Shown piece after piece: positions 13,794-23,655 of a DNA stretch of 23,655 nucleotides. The notes beneath the pieces were generated by a model, which worked only from the letters and a program-made list of their open reading frames with translations, searched no databases and was not told where the DNA came from. Made by a program: the position numbers and the translations under genes. Position 1 is the stretch's first letter. Each line of letters opens with the position of its first letter. Source of the DNA: Pelargonium cotyledonis (taxonomy: Eukaryota > Streptophyta > Magnoliopsida > Geraniales > Geraniaceae); NCBI GenBank assembly GCA_036897625.1, contig JAYMTA010000853.1, positions 1-23,655 on the forward strand, written 5' to 3'.

Positions 13794-16700
13794 ATGGCGG
13801 TTCCTGTGGTTCGATTCCCGATCTTTCTCTTTGTTAGAGTTATCGGAGTGCTCGCCGCTGCTCTGGTCCTCATTTGGACCGTGCATTTCAGAGGAGGCCT
13901 TGCTCTCATTTCCGACAACAAAGACCTCATCTTCAATGTATTTCTCTCTCCCTCCATTTTCAGTTAAAGATGTGTTATTTAGCTTCTCTGTTCGAGTTTA
14001 TACTGAATTTTATGTAATTAATTCGTCATTGCATGATTTTGAACCTTTGAAATTGATTGATGGAAGGAGGTTTAGCAGTTATTTATTTACTCCATTTAGT
14101 CGGCATCATAAATAATTATGCGATCCATCAAACTCTTCGTGGTTTCTGTTTTATTACTTCCTTTGTCCCAAATTGTAAGTAATGATGGGTCAACTATTGG
14201 TGTTGTTTGTAACTGGCTATAAATGTGCTGATGGTGAATTGGTTGAAGTGGATCATTGATTTTGGTTATGATGATACCACTGATTGACAAGTATAAGGAT
14301 CATATTAGGTTCCTGTTTCAAATGATTTAATGTCTCCTTTATAAGAATGGCAAGCTGTTAGACTTCATGGGTCATGGATGGTTTTTGTGGGCCAAATTAG
14401 GTTAATGTGTCAAATGGTTGAACTTTTTAACTGTAAGTGTTGTATGGGCTAAGTTACCCAGAATCTATGGTATATTGGTATGGTAGTCAGATTGGAAATG
14501 TCGGTGTATGAATTAATAATTTCAGATAGTTATCAAACCATAGCTTTCTGAGAACTGCTTAAGCATTTTCATGATTTTGCCGCACATTCAGTATTCAAAT
14601 TATTGATGGACTGGAGCTTGCTAAATTGGTATCACAAGCCGTTTCATTGTTTTCTCCTTCCCAAAAGGAGTGGAACTAAACCAGATTGGTAGCTGAGATA
14701 TGTATCTTCAGTTTATTACTTGCAGTGTGTCCATTTACATGATAGCACAACTTCGTTACTATGTTTTCAGTTTGTGTTTGTTGTACTTACAATTGCTTTG
14801 TTCTGGGTAGGTTCATCCTGTTTTAATGCTGATTGGGCTTGTAATCTTAAATGGTGAAGGTAAATGTCATTTCTCCATGCTTTAAAGAGGTCTACCTCAA
14901 TGTCCAGTAATTTGTTTCACAAATTTGCCATGAAACTTATTGACTTATTAGATGGTATTTTTTGTGTGGTACAAGTTATACCAAGCAATGCTTTCTAGAT
15001 AATGAACATTGTAATGATTTTGGCTTAACATGAAAAGAATGATGAACTAATGAATCATCAACATTCAGATCCCTTTGTTTCTTTGATTTATGATTCATGA
15101 TCTGTAGAGAGTGGCCTTCACTATGACTAGTGGAGGCCAAGTGAGATTGCTTTTAGGGGTTTCCCATTTGGGGTGCCTTGCATTGATTTAGAAGACATCA
15201 TATTGTGTATTAAAATATTATTTTCAATCTTGAATAAAAGCTTTCTTCAGTTTGTTACCACACACAATAGTAGTGCTTCTGGTTGTCAAAAAGAAAATTG
15301 GTTCTAGCTGATGCGGCTCTTTAACTCAAGTTAAAGGGGCATGCTTCTTGGCCACATGCTAAACTAGTTGTCTTGAACATGTTCAAGTATGGAGTCTTGA
15401 GGGACGGAGCTGGGGGATGAGGTCTTGAAGGATGGTGCCAGAGTCTAGGTCCTTGCTCCTGGGCTCCTGACACCTGCACAAGAGTAGCACACCGTTAGCG
15501 GGGGGACTCAAGAGTGTGCCCGTGAATCTGCCTTAGGCGTGACTCGTGAGAGTAAGAATCTACTCCAGAGAATTTGAACCACACCTCGTTGTGGAGAATT
15601 GTAGGGAAAATTCTAGAGGGATAATGTAGAGAGTGAAAGTCTCAATATCAATAGTGGGGCGCCTTCTTTTTTCAACACTGTTGGAGGCTAAGTATGAGGT
15701 GTGATTTGAGAGTAGTTAAGTTCAAAGATATAGAGTAAAACTGAATATTTTGTACTTATATTTTGGCATTTGATTGTGGAAAATTATGATGGACATTCGA
15801 AATATAGAAAGTAGGCATTTATGATGTAATGGAGAGAATAATTTCGATTGGGAGAAATAACAAGGGTTGGTAAAATATCAAAGACCGATATCTTGATTAC
15901 TGGAGAGATAGAAGTCTGTGTTATAAACATTGAGCTACACCACACATGGCTTTGCCTTCTTTGATTTTATCTTCTTGACTCAAATGATACCTACTTGCTG
16001 TCCAAGCTTATAGTGATCATGTAATTCCTTTGGGTTTGCATGATTTCAAACTCAATGACCTTTGTATTATGTACATCATTTTAACAATAGTAAGCATCCT
16101 GAACTTTTTTACTTTTTTAACTTGGATAGAATGATTATACAGATAGAATATTATTGTTCCCCATTGTGAACAACCAGTACTTTTTTCGTTGACATGGTGG
16201 TACTTAATAATAATGTCTTGTTTCAAATTTTATGTTGGATTGATGCAGGCATGCTGGCATACAAGATAGTTTCTGGGACAAAAAGCTTCAAAAAATTAGT
16301 TCATCTCATGTTGCAACTTATTGCCCTTTGTTTAAGTGTCATTGGTCTATGGGCTGCTTGGAAATTCCACAATGACAAGGGCATTGACAACTTTTACAGC
16401 CTGCATTCATGGTTGGGGCTAGCTTGCCTTCTATTATTTGGAATTCAGGTATTGTTTAGGGCTGTTTAGCAATAATACCTGTATGGTATTTTTGTCCGAG
16501 AAATAACCTAAATTGTGCCATCATCTGTTTTGAGCAGTGGGCTGCTGGATTTGTGACCTTCTGGTACCCAGGAGGGTCTAGGAATATCAAAGCTACCTTG
16601 ATGCCATGGCATGTATTCCTAGGGGTTTACATTTATGCCCTTGCTATTGCTGCTGCAACTACTGGAATCCTAGAAAAAGCCACGTTCCTTCAAACCAATC

Positions 16701-16843
16701 GGGTAATATCACGCTACTCCACTGAGGCTTTGCTCATAAATTCTTTAGGTATCTTGATAGTAACGTTGGGTGGTTTTGTAATTCTTGCCATTGTTTCTCC
16801 TTACAATGGAAAAAGTGATGTCCAAAGAGAAGCAACAGAATAA
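13794..16843 (+). CDS. CYB561: Cytochrome b561, transmembrane ascorbate-dependent reductase
   Basis: Plant cytochrome b561 moves electrons from cytosolic ascorbate across a membrane (often the tonoplast) to monodehydroascorbate or ferric chelates. Exons 13794-13937, 14811-14859, 16249-16448 and 16538-16843 (TAA) join in frame to 232 residues, the usual family length. Six hydrophobic segments are visible, roughly 12-32, 48-68, 83-104, 115-135, 153-178 and 195-219. Four histidines sit as in the family: H50 (VHPVLM), H83 (KLVHLM), H117 (SLHSWLG) and H156 (PWHVFLG). They are expected to bind two b hemes as pairs 50/117 and 83/156. Lysines 79-80 precede H83 on the side where ascorbate binds in known structures. 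There is no separate signal peptide; the first helix acts as anchor. The start follows an AT-rich leader and begins MAVPVVRFP. The gene converges with eIF2B delta, with 884 bp between stops. Membrane location is inferred from the family. Confidence 0.95.
15300..15640. repeat. GC-richer repeat-like island in cytochrome b561 intron 2
   Basis: Within an AT-rich 1389-bp intron, this stretch has clearly higher GC and contains pieces such as CCTGACACCTGCACAAGAG and ACACCGTTAGCGGGGGGACT. That style of sequence resembles plant transposon or LTR-derived fragments. No ORF, terminal repeat or target duplication was found, so class and ends are uncertain. Confidence 0.4.
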
Positions 16844-17267
16844 TTATTCCTTGTATTGTAAACATCACAATGACTGCAAACTGTGTCAAGGTATTCTGTT
16901 ATTTTCTTCGTTAACGAGTTAAAATTTGTTCTTGTCAGGGAAAAATTGATGCATGTAAATCAAAATTTCAGAGAAGTTGCTTTCATGGTATATGTTTAAT
17001 TTGCAAATTTTCTCTACTTAGTATTGCTTACAATCTTAGACTTGTAAAAATGTTATTGTGCTTTTGGACATTAGTAGTTTTCCCATTGATAGTTCTGAAC
17101 TCACAAAACATTGACTCAGAAATATGATAGTCAAGCCATTTGGCAGTCCAAATTTGTAATGAGAATGAGAATCAAGAATTGAAATGTGGTTCTCATGACC
17201 AAAATGTAATACAAGTCGTTTGTCTTGCAATCCACCTTTCCCTTATTTTCTTTATCATAAGCATTCA

Positions 17268-17315
17268 ATTGATTTGATCCCAATTTCCCAGATTGATTTG
17301 ATCCCAATTTCCCAG
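17268..17315. repeat. Perfect tandem duplication of a 24-bp unit
   Basis: Two identical 24-bp units beginning ATTGATTTGATCCC and ending TTTCCCAG lie back to back (17268-17291 and 17292-17315) in the spacer between the two convergent genes. Confidence 0.95.
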
Positions 17316-17607
17316 ATTTATTTAGTTTGATATTAAATAAAACAAGGTACAAATATCATCAACGAAGTCGCAGTTTAGCATCGGCTCAAACTTTGATCCA
17401 TGAATAATGACACAATAGAGATTCAAACTTTATACAAGCAAGCAACTCTAATAAGGATTGTCTTGAATTCCTGGGCAAAAAGGCTCATCATAGTTGAGAG
17501 ATGCGTCATTAGAACTGCCCGGAGAGACGAATAATTCGCACTCTTCACAGTCAGGTGAAAACAAAAACTCAAAAGCATTACAAAGTTTGACGGGGCATAT
17601 TATAGCC

Positions 17608-17613
17608 TTTATT
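17608..17613 (-). terminator. Candidate poly(A) signal AATAAA for eIF2B delta
   Basis: Reads AATAAA on the minus strand, 115 nt downstream of the eIF2B delta stop codon. The position is typical of a plant near-upstream element. Confidence 0.5.
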
Positions 17614-17727
17614 CCAGGCAGAACAAAACCAAGAAAAAATAAAAAGTCTACAGTATTTGTCCTGTGCATTAACATTGTTCTCAGACACAATTTTCAGCAG
17701 CCTCCACAATTCTCTCATAAGCTATAC

Positions 17728-20700
17728 TTATATCCATAAATGTTCTCTCCGATATTCTCGTACAATTACAGGCACACTTGTCGGCGGTATCTGAAACATA
17801 TTGAGTTGAATCAGTAGTCTACTTCAAAAACTAACCATTAACTCAAAACCATGCAAATCAGCATGTTCCATGATTCTCTGTCTGATATAGCAAGGGTAAA
17901 GCACATGGATGCGTTTCTAAATGTGAAATGTCGTTATAAGTATATATAACCTAATGTGAACCATTGAGCACAGTTACAAATGGCTCAGAAGTTTCAACTT
18001 CTAAACAACTTACCATTCCATAATCAGTAATGATCATTGAAACATAATCTGAAGGCGTTGCGTCATAACTGTCAATGGCAATCCAAAAGGTAAACAAGTT
18101 AGTTATGGCAGAGATGAGGTCATATGGAGGGTGAACATATAACTGATTTAAGGTTATGGACACTCACATCAGATTCAATAGTTGTAAATTTTCACTACTA
18201 GCCCAACCATCTAAATAGTTAATATCCTCTCTACCTGGAACCTTTGAAATGACATCTGGATCACCTGCGAAAGGTAACCCAAAAAAAAAAATACAATTGG
18301 TGCAAATACCAGACATTAAGCAGCAGGAGAGCAATGAGACAAATCACACAACTGAAAAGATTCTCCAGTTTCCACATCTGCTAGAAATGCATACCTAGCT
18401 CATTAGAGCATATTGAATCAAGCTGTACTCTTTCATGAAATTTATATGCTTCACAACATACTAATACCGGCAAGCCAAATGCATGCGCAACCATAGCAAC
18501 ACATGCAGTCCCAACCCTCGAGTAAACTGTTCCATTAGACAACACTGATGAAGCACCTAAAAATACTTTAGTGACTTCATGCATGATATAGGAAACAGCA
18601 TTTATATGCGTGTATGTGCAGCTAAGACCGTTAGCCACCAGCCTACGAAGTAGAAGTTGTCCTTCGATCTTTGGACGAGAGTCCACTACAACAACACGGA
18701 ACTGTTTACCAAGTTCATGGGCATGTAACAGTATCATTTCAACAGCGGAGGAAGACCCATATGTGAGAAGAACATCTCCATCCCTGATTTTTGTAACAGC
18801 ATGCTTCACTATCACTCTGTCTGCAACTATGATCTTCTCATTTATAAAACGATCTATGTCGGACTGAAGAGATGTTTTTGCTTCCGACTCAGACAGCGTC
18901 AAAGGTAACTTGGTAATTCTACTTTTTAGAAATCTGATCGCATTCCCCATGCTGACTGAAAGGGGCCTGCACTGATTGAGAAATGAAACATAACTACTTA
19001 TTTTAGCAGTTAAGTCCCTTGTAAGAGTTTTCTCAGGGGGTGTTGCGTAATCTCTAACAGCCTCTTGAAATGCTTGAAGCATTGCAATACAACGAGCATT
19101 GCCGCCAGATACATCTCCTGATAAATACTGCAATCCAACCTGACAACAAGCACAAAAAATACCACCAAATAAAAGAATAGAAATTACCAAACGCCTTGTC
19201 TACAAAATAATGCTCCGCCCCAAAATGAGTGTCTTACATTTCTTTTTGGAAATATACTGTGTTAGCTAGTGGTGGGCATTTCCCTTGTATCCCCATGTGC
19301 ATGTGTTGTAACAAAATCAGGGGATTCTAACAGAACTATTGAGGATATTATTGGTAATTCATACATAACTATAAAAATAAAGAGGACACTCATTTAGGAC
19401 AAAATTTCAAGAGAAACAAGACACTAATTTTCGGGCGGAGGGAGTAATAATTAATAACTTCAAACGTCATTTGGTATGTAATACTACCTCTGCCTCAAAA
19501 TATGTATCCTCTTCCTTTAAAACTTTGGCCACAAAATGAGTGACCTCTTCCTTTTAAGTTAATTATGCATGAAATACCACTAATATCCCTAAGATAAGTT
19601 AGAACCATTTCAGTTTGTTACATCAAAGTCAAATCAGGGCACACAAAGGAAAGTTATGCAATAATCAAATCATACTCAACTTTTTGTAAGAAAAAGATAG
19701 AAGACAACCATTTTGGAACGGACAGAGTATCATGTAACTTTGTAGAAAAGACCAAGGTTAGTTTCAGTTTCTAAAGTCTTGTTACCTTGTATACGGCAGG
19801 ATGCATCGGATCAAGCTGGAAAAACTTTGACTCCAGTTCAGGAAGCTGGTTTCCATGTTCATATTGAGGCAAATGCCTGAACAATTCAACTCTGTTCCTA
19901 GCTTCAGTTTGCTTCACAACAGCACGCCTTTTTGCCTTTTCTACTCGGCTTGTATCATCATACTGCATGCGTGGATGAGGAACATCCTTTTTTCTCTCTT
20001 TTTCAGGTGGACGCTCACCCCCTTTCTTCTCAGAAGCTGCTACTGATGCGCTGTCATTCTTTTGTGAAGGAGGCTTAGAAGCTTTAGCTGGTTTTGGATT
20101 CCCAGAAGCAGCAGATGCAGGAATCTTGCCACCTTCAGCTGATAAACATTGTGATTGAAAAGCAACACAATGACAGTGTTACTATAATGTACAGCTTGTG
20201 AGGACAAAGTAATTAAAAGAATGACTGTGACACTACGCATGCTTTAGGACACTAAGTTGTTTGAGATATAACAATCAGCATAATCAATGAAAATTTTGAA
20301 ATTACAATATGATGTAAATTTAAGAAAGAATAAAATCATAACAGCAATAATAAAGTGAACAATTTTTCAGATATATTGAAAAAGTTGAAGATACATTTGT
20401 ACACCTAACCACATTCAACAGTTATGACTCTAGCATGGTACATGCTCAAAAAGTTGCAAAATTAATTCAACAATACAACCATATGTACCTTTGGCAGCAG
20501 CTTTTGCAGCTCTTTGAGCCTCTTGAATAGCACGCCTTTCAGCTTTTGAAGGCTTCTCTTTCACAGGCTTTGAAGTAGCAGATTTTGAACTAGTGAGACG
20601 GTCATTTTGCACCTCAACTGATGATCCTCCAGCTTTTTCTGCAACCATTTTATATAGTAAGCATTAACTGCATTATCAATGAAGGTCTATGTGACTATAG

Positions 20701-23079
20701 GAATATCATCAAATAACTTTACTAAACTGGTGTTATGTCTCTTCCATGCATGTATTCTAGATACTTCAAATGATCTTCCATATACTTTATCTGCTAGCCT
20801 GAAGACATTTCATAATCCTATATCTCATGACAACTTTTAATCTAACTATCTAAGAGAGAAATTTGTTCAACATACAAGAGAGAAAACATCATTACTCACA
20901 TATGTCACACAACAATAAGCATATATACCTAGGTCCTCACAAAGACTAGCTTTATGTAGGATATGCCTTGCCAAGGATAGATTAGACATTACATATATGT
21001 CATATATTAGAATCTCCACTAGGTTGGCTAACCTTTTATGATGTATTGCAAATATTACCATCACCCAACCCTAATGATATGTTTCCCCTGTTTAATCTTT
21101 AGAAAAGATAATCACTGGGTGCCTAGCTATTTAGGTGCCACAACTACAGGAAAACATTGTCTTACAAAGCAGATTTTGTTATACGAAATAGTATGAGTTT
21201 AAAGCATGCACTCATTTTGTAGTTAAATGCCAAATAGTTTAGGCGTTATATCAACCACTAAAACTTCACATTTCTTCAAAAATCACATGTTTATACTATA
21301 TTGAGATGAAAGTATAATAAACTACCAGAAAATATACATGGGTTACCCCTCAATCATCAAATATTCCAAGGAATGCATTGTTAAATGAACTACAAAAAAA
21401 ATAATTTCTAGGAATCCTAAAATTAACATCCGCTCACCCTTACAGCCTATGATCAATACCAAAGAATACTCCTTCAAAACCATAAAACTACAGTTCTTAC
21501 TTTTGTGATCTAAAGAAAAACAATCAAGAAAGCTTCTGATACAAGGATATAATGTTATATACTATGAAGTACTGAGATTTTATTTTCTGTACCAAAGAAA
21601 TTTGCAGGTGCTAATGTCTTAACTGATGAGAGTAGAATGGACATTATTGCCAAATAGTTGGAGAGAAACCAGGGAATCGTAGGAGTTTAGAATAAGTAGA
21701 ACCATGGTTATTGAATCGATGTTTGGATCATGAATCGCTAGAGCTATTTTTTGAACCGTGAACAGAATGACTCATAATTTTTTAAATTATTTTATGCTAG
21801 ATTACCATTTGTCGCCCAAACAATAAAGACCTATGCAGTTCACACTAATTTGATTCAATACAAACAACTAAGCAACAATTCAAATACTCTAGCAGTTCGA
21901 CCAACCGAGACAACTTTTGTATGTTAAATACAATATGTATCCTAAGATATGAACGACACCAACAACCATGTGTAAAGACAAAACGAAATATGTAGAATGT
22001 AATTTAAGAAAAAATAGGGAGTGTGTAGTGGTTCGATTATGCTAAGAGATATGAATATTACTAAAAGTTACCAATTTTCATACCTAACATGTACATTTAA
22101 ACAAAAGGGGAGATTGAAGAGGAAGTTAGAAATTAAATAGTGCATAGTGGTTGGAGTGGGAGGAAGGAATAAAAAATTATTCCCGCCTTAATTTCAATGC
22201 CTAATCTAGGATGATGTAAATCTGTAATACAAATGGCATGTGTAGTATGCTGCGAAAAGCAGATAGATCAGTGATGATTATAGGAAGGCTAACCGTTCGA
22301 AAAGGTATGACATCACAATATTTAGTTGAGACATTCCAGCTTCAACCAAGTTTTTGAAGAGTTATCCCCAAAAATTAGGTTATACCCATATTTCAAGTCA
22401 TTGCAGTATAGAGCAGCATATGGATTAGTTCTCAATCTTCATAAGCATATCATAAAATTGCATAACATAATACCAAATTGATTTTGTTATTACATGAATG
22501 AGAATTAGCTTATTAGTATTGAATTATGCAAAAATCAATTCAAGAGCAAACGAACATACCAGAAATACGTGGAGGCAAGTTCACCACTGAAACCGTGGTC
22601 AACCCACTGGCTGGAACGCTACTCGCCTTCACTGCCGTCAAATCAAAGCCTCCACTAGGAAACGACGAAGCCGCCGAAATCCTCCCCGAATTTCCCTTTC
22701 CAGCCCTAGCCGGAGACACCACATCATCCCAGAAGTCGGCATCGCCCACCATCCTGCTCGACGTCGGAGAGAACTCGGAAGCATTGTAGCTGCCCACGAG
22801 AATGGAGTCCCGCCGGAGAGGGGAGGCTGGGACCGGAGGGAAGGGAACGGAGCGGGAGGCGAGGAGGGTCTCGGAGTTGTGGCGCGGCGGAGGGATCATG
22901 ACCGGCGAGAGGGAGTTGCCGGAGGGGGAGATGTTGGAGGCAGGAGGAGAAGTGGAGGCGGAGGTAATCGGATCAGGGGGCCCCGATTGGGAGCGATAGG
23001 GGGGGGCGCCGGGAGTGAAGAATCCGACGTGGCGGACCTTGGGGTCGATGACGGCGCGGGAGGGTCGGCGAGAGTCCAT
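17728..23079 (-). CDS. EIF2B4: Translation initiation factor eIF2B, delta subunit
   Basis: eIF2B is the nucleotide exchange factor that recharges eIF2 with GTP. The delta subunit belongs to its regulatory core (alpha, beta, delta), which senses phosphorylated eIF2 in other eukaryotes. Coding exons from the 5' end: 23079-22560, 20638-20489, 20138-19786, 19139-18395, 18264-18168, 18068-18014 and 17790-17728 (TAA). All are GT-AG with matching phases, giving 660 residues, near the usual plant length. Residues 1 to about 340 are low complexity: Pro/Ser-rich (HVGFFTPGAPP), then Lys/Ala-rich (KAERRAIQEAQRAAKAAAK). From about 342 comes the IF-2B fold: GDVSGGNARCIAMLQAF, DVLLTYGSSSAVEMIL, VVVVDSRPKIEGQ, VFLGASSVLSNGTVYSRVGT, and SDYVSMIITDYGM ending VPVIVREYRREHLWI. 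Start choice: ATG at 23079 in strong context (GCCATGG). The N-terminal half is expected to be variable; the C-terminal assignment is firm. Confidence 0.95.
19211..19444. mobile_element. Degenerate Stowaway-like MITE
   Basis: The right end reads, inverted, CTCCCTCCGCCCGAAAATTA. The left end has CTCCGCCCCAAAATGAG, with the first few bases lost. Ends resemble the 937-1142 element but are diverged. It lies in eIF2B delta intron 3 (19140-19785). Confidence 0.75.
19484..19727. mobile_element. Second degenerate Stowaway-like MITE
   Basis: The left end CTACCTCTGCCTCAAAATATG and the inverted right end CTCTGTCCGTTCCAAAATGG form imperfect terminal repeats with TA at both borders (19482-19483 and 19728-19729). 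It sits 35-40 bp from the previous element in the same intron. Confidence 0.7.
20639..22559. other. Intron 1 of eIF2B delta (1921 bp)
   Basis: Large AT-rich intron with no ORF of note. A repeat-like patch starts near 21702 (CATGGTTATTGAATCGATG) with a loosely inverted counterpart ending near 21970 (AACAACCATG), possibly an old MITE. A patch near 7604 in the DCP5 copy B gene begins similarly (CATGGTTGTTAGTATCA). Otherwise nothing is recognised. Confidence 0.5.
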
Positions 23080-23098
23080 GGCAGAGGATGATAGGAGG

Positions 23099-23125
23099 CT
23101 AGAAGTGGAGGAGGTTGAGGTTCAT
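23099..23125 (-). other. Candidate upstream ORF (8 codons plus stop) before eIF2B delta
   Basis: On the minus strand ATG...TAG encodes MNLNLLHF and ends 19 nt before the main ATG. Its context is weak (C at -3) whereas the main start is strong. It lies 44 nt before the main ATG, so it is very likely inside the 5' UTR. Confidence 0.55.
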
Positions 23126-23655
23126 TGGATGGAAGGAAGATTGGAAGGGTTTTGTTTTCTCGGGAAAATCTGGATGGGAAGAGGTTAATGTAAGGTAGGG
23201 TTTTATGTAGTAGAGACAGACAGAGCCGAGAACCCCAATAAAAGAAAAAAAGGAAAGTTAGGAATCCGAATATAAGTGACATATAAATACAGTACACCAC
23301 CACAAATAGTACTAATTTTCAGGTCACCAGAAAATTTAAGAGTTTGATTTTTCAGTCACAGAAAAAAATCATCTCTTGAATTTTTCGGTCACCGATTTGC
23401 CATATCATCGAGTTAACGGAGCATGTAATAGGTATAGACATCGGATATTTAATTGGGTTTAAAATAAAAGTGAGGGTAATAATTCTAGTAGAATAAAGGG
23501 GTAATTACATATAGCTATTTTGAATTATCCATCTTTTACAACTTACTGCCATAAATTATTTTTTTTTAACTTTCGACTGTTCTAAATTATGCAATCGTTG
23601 TTCCGTCAGTTAACTTGGATGAAAAAATACTCTTTCTCATCATGGACAATGCACA
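23126..23655. other. Upstream region of eIF2B delta running into repeat-like sequence
   Basis: 23126-23280 is probably 5' UTR and core promoter (pyrimidine-rich on the minus strand). From about 23315 to 23395 a unit of about 33 bp recurs about 2.5 times with changes, each carrying TTTTC-GGTCAC-like words. From about 23400 the AGTTAACGGAG and GGGGTAATTACATATAGC words resemble plant MITE or LTR ends. The element, if real, continues past the right edge. No gene is seen. Confidence 0.4.

Larger units (their letters stand above)
16844..17727. other. Convergent 3' spacer between cytochrome b561 and eIF2B delta
   Basis: 3' UTRs of both genes and spacer; no gene is supported. TTTATT at 17608-17613 is AATAAA on the minus strand, 115 nt after the eIF2B delta stop, and is a plausible poly(A) signal. 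A tandem repeat at 17268-17315 is listed separately. Confidence 0.6.

Noticed and set aside
13447-13837. Overlapping small frames around the cytochrome b561 leader
   Set aside because: They do not continue into the gene's frame and show no family signal; only the short uORF with good context was kept as a candidate.
22526-22999. Open plus-strand frames opposite eIF2B delta exon 1
   Set aside because: They are antisense shadows of the GC-rich, Pro/Ser-coding exon and match no family I recognise.

Overview
This window is a piece of a plant nuclear genome, most likely a eudicot and possibly an asterid. Genes are split by GT-AG introns, spacers are AT-rich, and Stowaway-type MITEs, a tRNA-derived SINE and an L1-type LINE remnant are interspersed. 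The encoded proteins match plant families over their full length. The order-level placement is a guess; nothing in the sequence alone fixes the species.

Layout. (1) 119-2459, plus strand: the last four exons of a DECAPPING 5 (DCP5, LSM14/RAP55 family) gene that starts left of the window. (2) 3304-9576, minus strand: a second DCP5 gene, complete, with 8 coding exons and 585 residues. The two copies lie tail to tail and share exon lengths and phases, so they form an inverted gene duplication. (3) 9577-13508: DCP5 upstream region, a 493-bp element with long terminal inverted repeats, and a 5'-truncated, decayed LINE (RT, zf-RVT and RNase H remnants). (4) 13794-16843, plus strand: a complete cytochrome b561 gene (4 exons, 232 residues, six membrane helices, four heme histidines). 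(5) 17728-23079, minus strand: a complete eIF2B delta subunit gene (7 coding exons, 660 residues). (6) 23126-23655: its upstream region, running into repeat-like sequence at the right edge.

Functional themes. Two of the three gene families act in mRNA fate: DCP5 in decapping, P-bodies and translational repression, and eIF2B delta in initiation through nucleotide exchange on eIF2. The cytochrome b561 is a transmembrane ascorbate-dependent electron carrier. These are neighbours, not an operon, and I see no evidence that they form one system.

Most useful observations: the inverted DCP5 pair with closely spaced opposing poly(A) signals; an FFD/TFG-box exon in which every difference between the copies is silent; insertions (SINE and Stowaway) present in only one copy of the pair; an eIF2B delta intron made mostly of two degenerate MITEs; and short upstream ORFs in front of both eIF2B delta and cytochrome b561. 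I did not find an undescribed biological system.
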